The notes beneath the pieces are model-generated. The model was not told the origin of the DNA. It saw nothing but the letters and a program-made list of their open reading frames with translations, and made no database searches. The position numbers and the translations under genes were made by a program. 64,000 nt of DNA from Xenorhabdus poinarii G6. Its GTDB lineage: Bacteria > Pseudomonadota > Gammaproteobacteria > Enterobacterales > Enterobacteriaceae. The DNA is taken from contig NZ_FO704551.1 of assembly GCF_000968175.1 (NCBI RefSeq), positions 2,728,001-2,792,000 of the forward strand, written 5' to 3'. Below, piece by piece: positions 1 through 9,037 of the stretch (the stretch's first letter is position 1; every line of letters begins with the position of its first letter).

Positions 1-143
1 CTTGCAATTTGCGCAGGCGTTAACGTCCGGCAAACCTCAATCAGTTGTTGGGATTCCGCCAATAATAAGGGTTGGCTAAATTTCGCGGTTGCGAGTGGGC
101 TTTCATAATCGAGTGTCTTTGCCGGTGAAATGGTAATAAGCAT
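1..143 (-). CDS. yaaA: YaaA peroxide stress resistance protein, N-terminal part
   Basis: Reading the minus strand from an ATG at 143 gives a protein starting [19 protein letters not shown], which matches the conserved start of the YaaA/UPF0246 family (the SPAKTLDY motif). YaaA limits intracellular free iron during hydrogen peroxide stress in E. coli. Only about 47 residues lie in the window; the rest is beyond base 1. It is divergent from talB, as yaaA is close to talB in enterobacteria (where yaaJ usually sits between; no yaaJ is seen here). The gene is short here only because of the window edge. Confidence 0.85.
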   Translation of the reverse strand, partial: MLITISPAKTLDYESPLATAKFSQPLLLAESQQLIEVCRTLTPAQIA

Positions 144-315
144 GATTTTTTTCCTGATAATCCAGACATTCTTCACTTTAACAAAAAAGCACAAAAAGGG
201 GAGAATCTCAGCGAGAGGATTTTCCTACCTTACAGCCGCGCTTGACCATGTTATTATCACTGGATGGCGAGGCAACGTTGCCAAAGATTTTACGTATAAC
301 GATGAGATATTAAAC

Positions 316-1269
316 ATGACCGATAAACTGACTTCCCTGCGTAAACTGACAACAGTCGTAGCAGATACCGGGGATATCGCGGCAATGAAACTGTACCAGC
401 CGCAAGATGCGACCACCAACCCTTCCCTGATTTTGAATGCAGCTCAAATTCCAGAATATCGTCAACTGATCGATGAAGCCATTGCCTGGGCTCGAGGTCA
501 AAGTGATTCCCATGAGCAGCAACTTATTGATGCCAGCGATAAATTGGCTGTCAACATTGGTCTGGAGATCCTGAAACTGATCCCTGGCCGTATCTCTACT
601 GAAGTCGATGCTCGCCTGTCTTATGACACCGAAGCAAGCGTAGCGAAAGCAAAACGTCTGATCAAACTGTACAACGAAGCGGGCATCAGCAATGATCGTA
701 TTCTGATCAAACTGGCTTCCACATGGCAAGGTATCCGTGCGGCAGAACAACTGGAAAAAGAAGGCATCAACTGTAACCTGACGTTGTTGTTCTCCTTTGC
801 CCAAGCCCGCGCTTGTGCAGAAGCCGGTGTCTACCTGATTTCTCCATTTGTTGGTCGTATCCTTGACTGGTACAAAGCAAATGGCGACAAGAAAGACTTC
901 GCACCACATGAAGATCCTGGTGTAGTTTCTGTTTCTGAAATTTATCAATATTACAAAGAACACGGTTACCACACCGTGGTGATGGGAGCTAGTTTCCGTA
1001 ACGCCGGTGAAATTCTGGCGCTGGCAGGGTGTGACCGCCTGACTATCTCTCCCGCTCTGCTGAAAGAGTTATCGGAAACAGAAGGTGAGGTAGAGCGCAA
1101 ATTGGGTTACGAAGGCGAAACGAAAGCGCGTCCGACCCCAATGACTGAAGCAGAGTTCTACTGGAGCCATCACCAAGATGCAATGGCAACTGAAAAACTG
1201 GCAGAAGGTATCCGTAAATTTGCCGTAGATCAGGGTAAACTTGAGAGCATGATCGCTGATCTGCTGTAA
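316..1269 (+). CDS. talB: Transaldolase
   Basis: Transaldolase of the non-oxidative pentose phosphate pathway, exchanging a dihydroxyacetone unit between sedoheptulose 7-phosphate and glyceraldehyde 3-phosphate. The start at 316 gives 317 residues, the same as E. coli TalB; an in-frame start further upstream (130) would add 62 residues unlike the family. The Schiff-base lysine is Lys132 in the motif [11 protein letters not shown], and the early motif DATTNPSL (about residues 31-38) is the family signature. A terminator hairpin follows at once. Monocistronic, upstream of mog as in E. coli. Confidence 0.97.
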   Translation: MTDKLTSLRKLTTVVADTGDIAAMKLYQPQDATTNPSLILNAAQIPEYRQLIDEAIAWARGQSDSHEQQLIDASDKLAVNIGLEILKLIPGRISTEVDARLSYDTEASVAKAKRLIKLYNEAGISNDRILIKLASTWQGIRAAEQLEKEGINCNLTLLFSFAQARACAEAGVYLISPFVGRILDWYKANGDKKDFAPHEDPGVVSVSEIYQYYKEHGYHTVVMGASFRNAGEILALAGCDRLTISPALLKELSETEGEVERKLGYEGETKARPTPMTEAEFYWSHHQDAMATEKLAEGIRKFAVDQGKLESMIADLL

Positions 1270-1300
1270 TCTGCAACGATACGCTATTTTTTCTGATATC

Positions 1301-1337
1301 AAGGCGACACATAATAAGTCGCCTTTTGTTTTTTTAT
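1301..1337 (+). terminator. Rho-independent terminator after talB
   Basis: Arms AAGGCGAC (1301-1308) and GTCGCCTT (1318-1325) form an 8-bp stem with a 9-nt loop, followed by a T-rich run to about 1337. It sits 32 bases after the talB stop. Confidence 0.85.
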
Positions 1338-1386
1338 TTCACCATCCATCACATTGACTCTACTTTTGTCGTGAATTGAGGTTTGT

Positions 1387-1962
1387 ATGAACGTATTGCG
1401 CATTGGCCTCGTGTCTGTTTCTGATCGGGCTTCCCATGGAATTTATCAGGATAAGGGGCTACCGGCACTGGAAACATGGCTCACCAAAACAATCACCACG
1501 CCCTTTAATATCGAAACCCGTCTGATCCCTGATGAGCAAATCCTGATTGAACAAACATTGTGTGAATTGGTGGATGAGTTGGGTTGCCATCTGGTACTGA
1601 CGACCGGCGGAACTGGGCCAGCACGCCGTGATGTCACCCCCGATGCAACATTGGCAATTGCAGATCGTGAAATGCCCGGATTTGGGGAACAAATGCGCCA
1701 AATCAGCCTTCAATTTGTGCCAACGGCAATCCTGTCCCGACAAGTCGGCGTGATCCGCAATCAAGCGCTGATTTTAAATCTTCCGGGACAACCTAAAGCT
1801 ATCGCAGAAACACTGGAAGGCTTAAAAGACGAAAATGGCAATGTACTGGTGGCAGGCATTTTTGCCAGTGTTCCTTACTGCATTCAGCTATTAGATGGCC
1901 CTTATGTTGAAACAAATGAGGCCATTGTGGCCGCATTCAGGCCGAAAAGCGCTCGTCGTTAA
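1387..1962 (+). CDS. mog: Molybdopterin adenylyltransferase Mog
   Basis: Mog adenylylates molybdopterin before molybdate insertion by MoeA, in molybdenum cofactor synthesis in the cytoplasm. The 191-residue product has the MoCF-binding signature TTGGTGPARRDVTPDAT (about residues 77-93) and a C-terminal SVPYCIQLLDG block typical of MogA proteins. Length is close to E. coli Mog (about 195). A GAGG ribosome-binding site lies just before the ATG at 1387. Position after talB is conserved in enterobacteria. Confidence 0.95.
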   Translation: MNVLRIGLVSVSDRASHGIYQDKGLPALETWLTKTITTPFNIETRLIPDEQILIEQTLCELVDELGCHLVLTTGGTGPARRDVTPDATLAIADREMPGFGEQMRQISLQFVPTAILSRQVGVIRNQALILNLPGQPKAIAETLEGLKDENGNVLVAGIFASVPYCIQLLDGPYVETNEAIVAAFRPKSARR

Positions 1963-2018
1963 AAGCCCACATGTTATTTTTTGTTCTCCATGATTGAATA
2001 ACAAAAAGACAGGCTATC

Positions 2019-2044
2019 AAGGTTCTGAACAAACTCAGAACCTT
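2019..2044 (+). terminator. Hairpin after mog
   Basis: Perfect 10-bp inverted repeat AAGGTTCTGA / TCAGAACCTT with a 6-nt loop, 57 bases after the mog stop. No clear T-run follows, so it may be a transcript-end hairpin and not a classic terminator. The rest of the 1963-2226 gap is AT-rich with no gene. Confidence 0.5.
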
Positions 2045-2226
2045 ACGAATAAATTCTTCTTCTGTATCGACCCAAAAGATATATCACTACAATAGACTCA
2101 TTCAAAAAATTGTAGAATAAATGTCTTTTAATATAGTATAAGACTCTTTTTCATCCATTTTGAATCAGGCAGTTTCCTTAAAAAAATTTATTAAAAAACC
2201 ATTTTATAACGATAAATCGGCCACTT

Positions 2227-3504
2227 ATGTCACAACATCACAATCGAACATTAAACAAACAAGATTATAAAACGCTGTCTTTGGCGGCGTTAGGTGGTGC
2301 TCTGGAGTTTTACGATTTTATTATCTTTGTCTTTTTCGCTACGACGCTTGGCGCACTGTTTTTCCCTGCAAATATTCCTGAATGGTTAAGGCAATTACAA
2401 ACCTTTGGTATTTTTGCCACGGGTTATCTGGCCAGACCCTTAGGTGGGATCATCATGGCTCATTTTGGTGATCTGGTTGGGCGTAAGAGAATGTTTTCTC
2501 TCAGCATATTACTGATGGCCATTCCAACACTGACCATCGGCATGTTACCCACCTATGATGCTATTGGCCTGACAGCCCCTGTGTTGCTGTTACTGATGCG
2601 GATCATACAGGGAGCGGCAATAGGTGGAGAAGTCCCCGGAGCCTGGGTTTTTGTGGCCGAACATGTTCCCGATAAACGTATCGGATTTGCCTGTGGTGTT
2701 CTGACCGCCGGATTAAGCCTGGGAATTCTATTTGGTTCTCTCGTGGCAACCGTTATTACTTCCACTTATACCAAACATGAAGTTCTGGATTGGGCATGGC
2801 GTCTGCCCTTCTTTTTAGGCGGGATTTTTGGCCTGTGTGCCATGTACCTGCGCCGTTGGTTGCATGAAACGCCTATTTTCAAAGAAATGCAGGCACGCAA
2901 AGCACTGGCAGAAGAACTCCCCCTCAAATCCGTGATTTCTAATCACAAAAGTGCCATCACAATTTCCATGCTGCTAACCTGGCTACTTTCCGCTGGCATT
3001 GTCGTCGTCATATTGATGACACCAACCTATCTGCAAACAGTGTTTCATTTGGAACCATCATTGACGTTGAAAGCAAACAGTCTGGCGATTATTTCATTAG
3101 TGATTGGCTGCATTTTTGTCGGTTATTTATGTGATAAATGGGGAGCCAGTATCGTGCTCATGATCGGCTGCATACTGTTAGCTTTCTCAAGCTGGTTTTT
3201 CTATCACAATATTAGCCATGAACCGCTCAAACTCTTTAGTGCTTATTCCCTTGTTGGTCTGACGGTCGGCACCATTAGCGTAACACCTTTTATTATGGTC
3301 AACAGTTTTCCACCAGAAATCAGGTTCAGTGGTATTTCATTTTCATATAATGTGGCTTATGCCATTTTCGGCGGACTCACTCCGATTCTCGTCACCTTGC
3401 TGCTGAGGTATACCTCACTGGCACCCGCTTATTATATGATAGCTTTATCGGCTGTTGGTTTCATATTAGGAAGTTACTTGTGGAAAAGTCAGAGGGGAAA
3501 ATGA
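2227..3504 (+). CDS. MFS transporter, metabolite:H+ symporter (MHS) type
   Basis: A 425-residue integral membrane protein with twelve likely helices. The start LGGALEFYDFIIFVFFA and the loop 2-3 motif HFGDLVGRKRMF, followed by LMAIPTLTIGMLPTYDAIG and RIIQGAAIGGEVPGAW, are typical of the metabolite:proton symporter branch of the major facilitator superfamily (relatives of ProP, KgtP, ShiA, YhjE). Substrate cannot be told from sequence; organic acids or osmolytes are usual. It lies between mog and satP, where E. coli has no such gene, so it is an accessory insertion in a core block. The ribosome-binding site before the ATG is weak. Confidence 0.88.
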   Translation: MSQHHNRTLNKQDYKTLSLAALGGALEFYDFIIFVFFATTLGALFFPANIPEWLRQLQTFGIFATGYLARPLGGIIMAHFGDLVGRKRMFSLSILLMAIPTLTIGMLPTYDAIGLTAPVLLLLMRIIQGAAIGGEVPGAWVFVAEHVPDKRIGFACGVLTAGLSLGILFGSLVATVITSTYTKHEVLDWAWRLPFFLGGIFGLCAMYLRRWLHETPIFKEMQARKALAEELPLKSVISNHKSAITISMLLTWLLSAGIVVVILMTPTYLQTVFHLEPSLTLKANSLAIISLVIGCIFVGYLCDKWGASIVLMIGCILLAFSSWFFYHNISHEPLKLFSAYSLVGLTVGTISVTPFIMVNSFPPEIRFSGISFSYNVAYAIFGGLTPILVTLLLRYTSLAPAYYMIALSAVGFILGSYLWKSQRGK

Positions 3505-3544
3505 AAAAGTACCGTGAATGCCCTTAATCATAAAGATGAAAATT

Positions 3545-3571
3545 CAGGATGAGCGTCAATCACTCATCCTG
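3545..3571. terminator. Bidirectional hairpin between the MFS gene and satP
   Basis: Inverted repeat CAGGATGAG (3545-3553) / CTCATCCTG (3563-3571), 9-bp stem and 9-nt loop, between two convergent genes. It is followed on the right by two near-identical ATTTATCTAAA units about 15 bases apart (3582-3607), which are part of the gap before the satP stop. Confidence 0.65.
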
Positions 3572-3611
3572 TCTAATCTAGATTTATCTAAACTAAATTT
3601 ATCTAAAATAG

Positions 3612-4184
3612 TTAAGCGTGTTTCACTTCACCAATGGGCAAAATAGTACGGCCATATTGTTCATTCAGAACTTCAGCCATAGCCAGGTAAAACGCACTCG
3701 CACCACAAATAATGCCTTCAAAACCAGCAAAGATCAGGATACTGGCATTACCTGTTATATTACCAATTGCCAGTAATGCGAACAGCAACGTCAGGCTGCC
3801 AAAGACAAATTGCAGAACACGGTTCGCTTTTAGCGTACCAAAGAACATGAACAGGGTGAAAACACCCCACAGCGCGAGATAAACACCCAGGAATTCACGG
3901 CTGGTTGCTTCAGCCAAATTCATCATTGGCAGGAACAACAAAGCAATCAGGCTCAGCCAGAACATACCATAAGAGGTAAATGCGGTTGCAGCAAACGTAT
4001 TCCCCTTTTTGAACTCAAAGATGCCAGCCAGCACCTGAGCCAAACCACCATAAAAAATGCCCATGCTCAAAATAACGGATGTCAATGGGAAAAGACCTGC
4101 GTTGTGCAGATTCAACAAAATGGTTGTCATGCCAAAACCCATTAATCCCAATGGGCCTGGGTTCGCCAACTGATTAGAATGCAT
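3612..4184 (-). CDS. satP: Acetate/succinate:H+ symporter SatP
   Basis: Six-helix inner membrane protein of the GPR1/FUN34/YaaH (AceTr) family that takes up acetate and succinate with protons. The family signature NPGPLGLMGFGMTT appears near the N terminus (about residues 8-21), and the FAAT(A)FTSYGMFWLS block sits mid-protein. Length 190 against 188 in E. coli. An AGGGGA ribosome-binding site precedes the ATG at 4184. Located just upstream of and divergent from dnaK, the conserved enterobacterial position. Confidence 0.95.
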   Translation of the reverse strand: MHSNQLANPGPLGLMGFGMTTILLNLHNAGLFPLTSVILSMGIFYGGLAQVLAGIFEFKKGNTFAATAFTSYGMFWLSLIALLFLPMMNLAEATSREFLGVYLALWGVFTLFMFFGTLKANRVLQFVFGSLTLLFALLAIGNITGNASILIFAGFEGIICGASAFYLAMAEVLNEQYGRTILPIGEVKHA

Positions 4185-4352
4185 ATATCCCCTAGAAAAT
4201 ACAAATAATACAATAAATTAAAACAGCTTACCTGGATGCGTTCTTGCACCAAGAAACCCTAAAAGGCGGCGGATCATAATGTGATGACAACAACTACACA
4301 ATGGCCTTCGAAAAATTTTTTGATTAAATCTCAATTTTTTTTCAATTCCCCC

Positions 4353-4378
4353 CTTGAGGATGAGATGAATGACCCCAT
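4353..4378 (+). promoter_or_regulatory. Sigma-32 heat-shock promoter of dnaKJ
   Basis: CTTGAG at 4353-4358 (-35) and CCCCAT at 4373-4378 (-10), 14 bases apart, match the sigma-32 pattern CTTGAAA / CCCCATnT. The site is about 155 bases before dnaK, giving a long leader. It lies in the satP-dnaK gap (4185-4534), which otherwise shows no gene. Confidence 0.88.
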
Positions 4379-4534
4379 CTAAGTTTCAACTACAGTTACT
4401 ACTGAATGTTTCAGCATTAGCTGAAAAAAGAAATGAGGAATTTCTGGCAAACAGAGCCATTGAAAAGAAAACATTCGTCCTCATATAGCTTAGTAACTTG
4501 ACCGAATATATGAATTCTTTGTGGAGGCGTTTAG

Positions 4535-6445
4535 ATGGGTAAGATCATTGGTATCGACTTGGGAACTACCAACTCTTGTGTAGCAATTATGGACGGCACA
4601 ACAACGCGTGTGCTTGAAAACAGTGAAGGTGACCGTACCACGCCTTCCATCATCGCATATACTCAGGATGGTGAAACTCTGGTTGGTCAACCAGCTAAAC
4701 GTCAAGCTGTTACTAACCCGCAAAATACGCTGTTCGCCATCAAGCGTTTGATCGGCCGCCGTTTTCAGGACGAAGAAGTACAGCGTGACGAAGCCATCAT
4801 GCCATACAAAATCCTGGCAGCGGATAACGGCGATGCATGGCTGGAAGTGAAAGGCCAGAAAATGGCACCTCCTCAGATTTCTGCTGAAGTTCTGAAAAAA
4901 ATGAAGAAAACAGCGGAAGATTATCTGGGTGAACCCGTTACCGAAGCCGTTATCACCGTACCGGCATACTTCAACGACGCACAGCGTCAGGCCACTAAAG
5001 ATGCTGGCCGTATCGCAGGTCTGGAAGTTAAGCGTATCATCAACGAACCTACAGCTGCTGCGCTGGCTTACGGCCTGGACAAAGAAATAGGCAACCGCAC
5101 TATCGCAGTTTATGACCTGGGTGGTGGTACTTTCGATATCTCTATCATCGAAATCGATGAAGTTGATGGCGAAAAAACGTATGAAGTTCTGGCAACGAAT
5201 GGTGACACTCACTTAGGTGGTGAAGACTTCGACAGCCGCATGATCAACTATCTGGTTGACGAGTTCAAAAAAGAGCAAGGCATCGACCTGCGTAATGACC
5301 CACTGGCAATGCAGCGTCTGAAAGAAGCGGCAGAAAAAGCGAAAATCGAACTGTCTTCTGCGCAACAAACGGACGTAAACCTGCCATATATCACGGCAGA
5401 TGCAACCGGTCCTAAGCACATGAATATCAAAGTGACTCGTGCAAAACTGGAATCTCTGGTTGAAGATCTGGTTAAACGCTCTATCGAGCCACTGAAAGTT
5501 GCCCTCAATGACGCCGGCCTGTCAGTCTCTGACATCAATGACGTCATCCTGGTGGGTGGTCAGACACGTATGCCAATGGTGCAGAAAGCCGTTGCAGACT
5601 TCTTCGGCAAAGAGCCACGTAAAGATGTGAACCCGGACGAAGCAGTTGCAATGGGTGCGGCAGTTCAGGGCGGAGTATTGGCGGGTGATGTGAAAGACGT
5701 TCTGCTGTTAGACGTCACACCGCTGTCTCTGGGTATCGAAACCATGGGTGGCGTGATGACGGCCTTGATTGCCAAGAACACCACTATCCCAACCAAGCAT
5801 AGCCAGGTGTTCTCTACCGCAGAAGACAACCAGTCGGCGGTAACCATTCACGTATTACAAGGTGAACGTAAACGTGCTGGCGATAACAAATCATTGGGTC
5901 AGTTCAACCTGGACGGCATTCAGCCAGCAATGCGTGGCACTCCGCAGATCGAAGTGACTTTCGACATCGATGCTGATGGTATCCTGCACGTTTCTGCGAA
6001 AGACAAGAACTCAGGTCGTGAGCAAAACATCACCATCAAAGCATCTTCTGGTCTGAACGAAGAAGAAATCCAACAGATGGTACGCGATGCCGAAGCAAAC
6101 GCAGAAGCTGACCGTAAATTTGAAGAGCTGGTTCAGGTGCGTAACCAAGCTGACCAACTGATTCACGGTACGCGTAAGCAGGTTGAAGAAGCGGGTGACA
6201 AACTGACTGCTGACGATAAATCAGCGATTGAGAAAGCAACGTCCGAGTTGGAAACAGCGGCGAAAGGCGAAGATAAAGCGGAAATCGAAGCGAAAATCCA
6301 GGCTCTGGTTGAAGCATCCAAGAAACTGCTAGAAATCGCACAGCAACAAGCTCAGGCAGGGGCTACCGATGCGGGTGCAAGCAACGCGAAGAAAGAAGAT
6401 GACGTTGTAGACGCAGAGTTCGAAGAAGTTAAGGACAAAAAATAA
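4535..6445 (+). CDS. dnaK: Molecular chaperone DnaK (Hsp70)
   Basis: ATP-dependent Hsp70 chaperone of the cytoplasm working with DnaJ and GrpE. The 636-residue product starts [17 protein letters not shown] (phosphate-binding loop), has an ATPase domain to about residue 385, the [16 protein letters not shown] linker/substrate-binding start, a helical lid, and the conserved tail EEVKDKK. GTGGAGG precedes the ATG at 4535. Co-transcribed with dnaJ 100 bases downstream; expression from a sigma-32 promoter. Confidence 0.98.
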   Translation: MGKIIGIDLGTTNSCVAIMDGTTTRVLENSEGDRTTPSIIAYTQDGETLVGQPAKRQAVTNPQNTLFAIKRLIGRRFQDEEVQRDEAIMPYKILAADNGDAWLEVKGQKMAPPQISAEVLKKMKKTAEDYLGEPVTEAVITVPAYFNDAQRQATKDAGRIAGLEVKRIINEPTAAALAYGLDKEIGNRTIAVYDLGGGTFDISIIEIDEVDGEKTYEVLATNGDTHLGGEDFDSRMINYLVDEFKKEQGIDLRNDPLAMQRLKEAAEKAKIELSSAQQTDVNLPYITADATGPKHMNIKVTRAKLESLVEDLVKRSIEPLKVALNDAGLSVSDINDVILVGGQTRMPMVQKAVADFFGKEPRKDVNPDEAVAMGAAVQGGVLAGDVKDVLLLDVTPLSLGIETMGGVMTALIAKNTTIPTKHSQVFSTAEDNQSAVTIHVLQGERKRAGDNKSLGQFNLDGIQPAMRGTPQIEVTFDIDADGILHVSAKDKNSGREQNITIKASSGLNEEEIQQMVRDAEANAEADRKFEELVQVRNQADQLIHGTRKQVEEAGDKLTADDKSAIEKATSELETAAKGEDKAEIEAKIQALVEASKKLLEIAQQQAQAGATDAGASNAKKEDDVVDAEFEEVKDKK

Positions 6446-6491
6446 TAGCCCTTAGCGGGCAAAGTAACAGGGCGCCTGTTACTTATTAACT

Positions 6492-6523
6492 GCACGGGCG
6501 TTGAGGTAACTCCACGCCCGTGC
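6492..6523 (+). other. Hairpin between dnaK and dnaJ
   Basis: A perfect 10-bp stem built from GCACGGGCGT (6492-6501) and ACGCCCGTGC (6514-6523), loop of 12, with no T-run. It lies within the dnaKJ message, where it could protect the dnaK 3' end or dampen dnaJ expression; both are inferences. Confidence 0.7.
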
Positions 6524-6548
6524 GTGCGTGTTAAGGGTAAACAATACG

Positions 6549-7676
6549 ATGGCTAAAAAAGATTATTATGAGGTTTTGGGCGTCACCAAAACTGCTGACG
6601 AAAAAGAGATCAAAAAGGCCTATAAACGGCTGGCAATGAAATATCACCCTGACCGTAATCAGGGGGATAAAGAATCTGAAAGTAAATTCAAAGAGATTAA
6701 AGAAGCGTATGAGATCCTGACCGATTCTCAGAAACGTGCCGCTTATGACCAGTATGGTCACGCTGCCTTTGAACAGGGTGGCATGGGCGGTGGTGCCGGT
6801 GGCGGCGCTGACTTTAGCGATATCTTTGGTGACGTTTTCGGCGATATTTTCGGTGGTAGTCGTCGTCAGCAGCGTCCATCCCGCGGCTCAGACCTGCGAT
6901 ACAGCATGGAATTAACCCTGGAAGAAGCCGTCCGTGGTGTAACCAAAGAGATCCGCATTCCAACACTGGAATCTTGTGATCGCTGTCATGGCAGTGGCGC
7001 GAAAACCGGCACCCGCCCGGAAACTTGCCCGACCTGTCACGGTGCTGGTCAAGTACAAATGCGTCAGGGCTTCTTTGCTGTTCAGCAACCTTGTCCTCAA
7101 TGTCATGGACGCGGAAAAATCATCAAAGAACCTTGTGGTAAATGTCATGGGCATGGTCGTGTAGAAAAATACAAAACCCTGTCTGTCAAAATTCCCGCCG
7201 GCGTCGATACAGGTGACCGTATTCGCTTGAGTGGCGAAGGTGAAGCAGGTGAACAAGGTGCACCAGCAGGTGACTTGTACGTACAGGTTCAAGTCAAGTC
7301 TCACCATATTTTTGAACGTGATGGCAGCAATCTCTATTGTGAAGTTCCAATCAACTTCGCAACGGCAGCACTGGGTGGCGAAATTGAAGTTCCGACCCTT
7401 GATGGTCGCGTCAGTTTGAAAATCCCTGCGGAAACTCAAACAGGTAAACTGTTCCGCATGAAAGACAAAGGCGTTAAATCCGTCCGTGGCGGCGCTCAAG
7501 GCGATTTGCTGTGCCGTGTCGTGGTAGAAACGCCAGTTAAGCTAAACGAAGAACAAAAAGAGCTGATGCGTAAATTAGGTGAGTCTTTTGGTGGAAAAAG
7601 CGGTGAAACCAACAGCCCTCGTTCCAAAAGCTTTCTGGATGGCGTGAAAAAATTTTTTGATGATTTGACTAAGTAA
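6549..7676 (+). CDS. dnaJ: Co-chaperone DnaJ (Hsp40)
   Basis: Stimulates the DnaK ATPase and delivers substrates. The 375-residue product has an N-terminal J domain with the HPD motif (about residues 33-35), a Gly/Phe-rich linker, four zinc-binding CxxCxGxG units ([32 protein letters not shown]) and the C-terminal substrate domains. The start at 6549 ([12 protein letters not shown]) gives the family length; an in-frame codon 21 bases upstream has no family support. Second gene of the dnaKJ operon. Confidence 0.97.
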   Translation: MAKKDYYEVLGVTKTADEKEIKKAYKRLAMKYHPDRNQGDKESESKFKEIKEAYEILTDSQKRAAYDQYGHAAFEQGGMGGGAGGGADFSDIFGDVFGDIFGGSRRQQRPSRGSDLRYSMELTLEEAVRGVTKEIRIPTLESCDRCHGSGAKTGTRPETCPTCHGAGQVQMRQGFFAVQQPCPQCHGRGKIIKEPCGKCHGHGRVEKYKTLSVKIPAGVDTGDRIRLSGEGEAGEQGAPAGDLYVQVQVKSHHIFERDGSNLYCEVPINFATAALGGEIEVPTLDGRVSLKIPAETQTGKLFRMKDKGVKSVRGGAQGDLLCRVVVETPVKLNEEQKELMRKLGESFGGKSGETNSPRSKSFLDGVKKFFDDLTK

Positions 7677-7750
7677 TTGATACCTTAGTGAAATCTTTAT
7701 TAACAATACCTCCTTATTATTCCGATCCATTGATAATAAAGAGGTATTTA

Positions 7751-8739
7751 ACCCGAATTCCGTTTAAGCCGTCATTGGAAAATCTTCTTCTGAGTAGAAA
7801 ACTTTCAGTGACGGTTTCTTCCATTTTAGGCAGTAAGCAATGACACCACCTAAAACGGTCAATAGAAATCCTTTTATACTTCGGTGCCGGGAATGCTCTA
7901 TTTGAGAAATGGTTTTTAATTGCCCATTAATTGTTTCAATAATAAAACGCTTTGATAACATCATATTATCCCATTCAGCCAGCACTTGCGCTTTCATGTG
8001 ACGGCGCTTTTTTGTCATGAACGTTACACCCGCTTGCGCTAAAGCACCTGCCAGTTCTTGACTAAGATAGCCTTTGTCACCATAAAGAGAACCCGTTAAT
8101 GCTTTTGCTAATTCGCGAACCGGTTCCCGATCATCCACATTACCGGCGGTGATTTTGAGTGCCAGAATTTCGCCCTGATGGTTAACAATCAAGTGTAATT
8201 TGAAACCGTAAAACCACCCTATCGAGGTTTTTCCTCGCTGTGCCACCCCCTCAAACACCTTATGGCGGGGAATACGAATGTTATGGCACACGCGTAAACT
8301 CGTGGAATCAATAAAAGCGATCCCCGTGGGCTTTCCTTTTAACTGAGTCAGATAACTGCACAGCGGCACTAAAACGGAAGGGGAAACACTGACAAAACGG
8401 GTATAACTGAGCAAAGTTGGAAAATCGTGATGATGATATTTCCAAATATGCTCCAGATAAAAATGTTTAAAATCACGGTAATGCGACATGTGAAAGCGGA
8501 TCAGGATGGTCATCATTTCACTGGGATACATGTGACCTTGCCTGCGGCGTAGACGATGCCCCTTATTAAGACAAAACTGTTCCCATTGAGGAATGAAAAA
8601 ACGACAAAAGTCATCGACATCGCAGAAAATTTCAACTAGTTTGTTCATTGCCTGTTCCTTCTTAGAGCGGTTTTTGGTGTGCACCAAAACTTTGCTCTTG
8701 GAACAGGCACTTCGCCAATTTTTTATCCAGAATTCGGGT
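7751..8739 (-). mobile_element. Intact IS982-family insertion sequence
   Basis: A 989-bp element with perfect terminal inverted repeats ACCCGAATTC (7751-7760) and GAATTCGGGT (8730-8739); the match can be extended by two flanking bases (TA). The 6-bp string TATTTA occurs directly on both sides (7745-7750 and 8740-8745), a likely target duplication. It carries one full transposase on the minus strand. It sits right after dnaJ, in the dnaJ-nhaA gap. It appears complete and may still be active. Confidence 0.87.
7764..8648 (-). CDS. IS982-family transposase
   Basis: A 294-residue DDE-type transposase. Recognised by the start MNKLVEIFCDVDDFC, by FIDSTSLRVCHN (first catalytic Asp) and GYKGYLS-like SLYGDKGYLSQEL (second Asp), and by the RFIIETINGQLK block (Glu), all typical of IS982. 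An in-frame codon 39 bases upstream exists, but the family starts at MNKLV (ATG at 8648, with AGGAA-like bases before it). No frameshift or stop is present. Confidence 0.93.
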   Translation of the reverse strand: MNKLVEIFCDVDDFCRFFIPQWEQFCLNKGHRLRRRQGHMYPSEMMTILIRFHMSHYRDFKHFYLEHIWKYHHHDFPTLLSYTRFVSVSPSVLVPLCSYLTQLKGKPTGIAFIDSTSLRVCHNIRIPRHKVFEGVAQRGKTSIGWFYGFKLHLIVNHQGEILALKITAGNVDDREPVRELAKALTGSLYGDKGYLSQELAGALAQAGVTFMTKKRRHMKAQVLAEWDNMMLSKRFIIETINGQLKTISQIEHSRHRSIKGFLLTVLGGVIAYCLKWKKPSLKVFYSEEDFPMTA

Positions 8740-8779
8740 TATTTATTTTGTGTTCTTTCCGACCACACTAAAAAATAGA

Positions 8780-9012
8780 GAGACTTTCTTGCATAGTCAT
8801 ATGGAATGAAAAGATATAAGACTCAACATCTGGAAATCATAAGTTGGTCGGGTCGTCCAGCTTTCTGACGCCAAAAGCACGGCCTTGATGCAGTCACATA
8901 CTCACCTATCATGGGTCGTATCATGCATCCATTCAGGGGCTTCTTTTTGAGCACCTGTCAGATTAATTCGCCTGGGTGAGATCATGAGCTGATACGCATA
9001 AGGAGAAATCAT
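8780..9012 (-). pseudogene. IS630-family transposase remnant (N-terminal part)
   Basis: The minus strand from an ATG at 9012 reads ...RINLTGAQKEAPEWMHDTTHDR, then a stop, then VCDCIKAVLLASESWTT. This matches the N-terminal region of IS630-type transposases (LTxxQKexLExMHDTTxDRRVCDRIKAVLLASEGW), with an Arg codon changed to TGA, Arg to Cys and Gly to Ser. The similarity fades near 8840. It is a dead fragment, truncated by or lying next to the IS982 element. The left end is approximate. Identification rests on remembered family sequence. Confidence 0.7.
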
Positions 9013-9037
9013 TACACTTCAATAAAATATTCTGTTA

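Noticed and set aside
130..315. N-terminal extension of transaldolase
   Set aside because: The in-frame 62 codons upstream overlap yaaA and its promoter, and the start at 316 gives exactly the family length.
3582..3607. Two ATTTATCTAAA units before satP
   Set aside because: Only two short AT-rich copies; probably a chance or slippage repeat without function.
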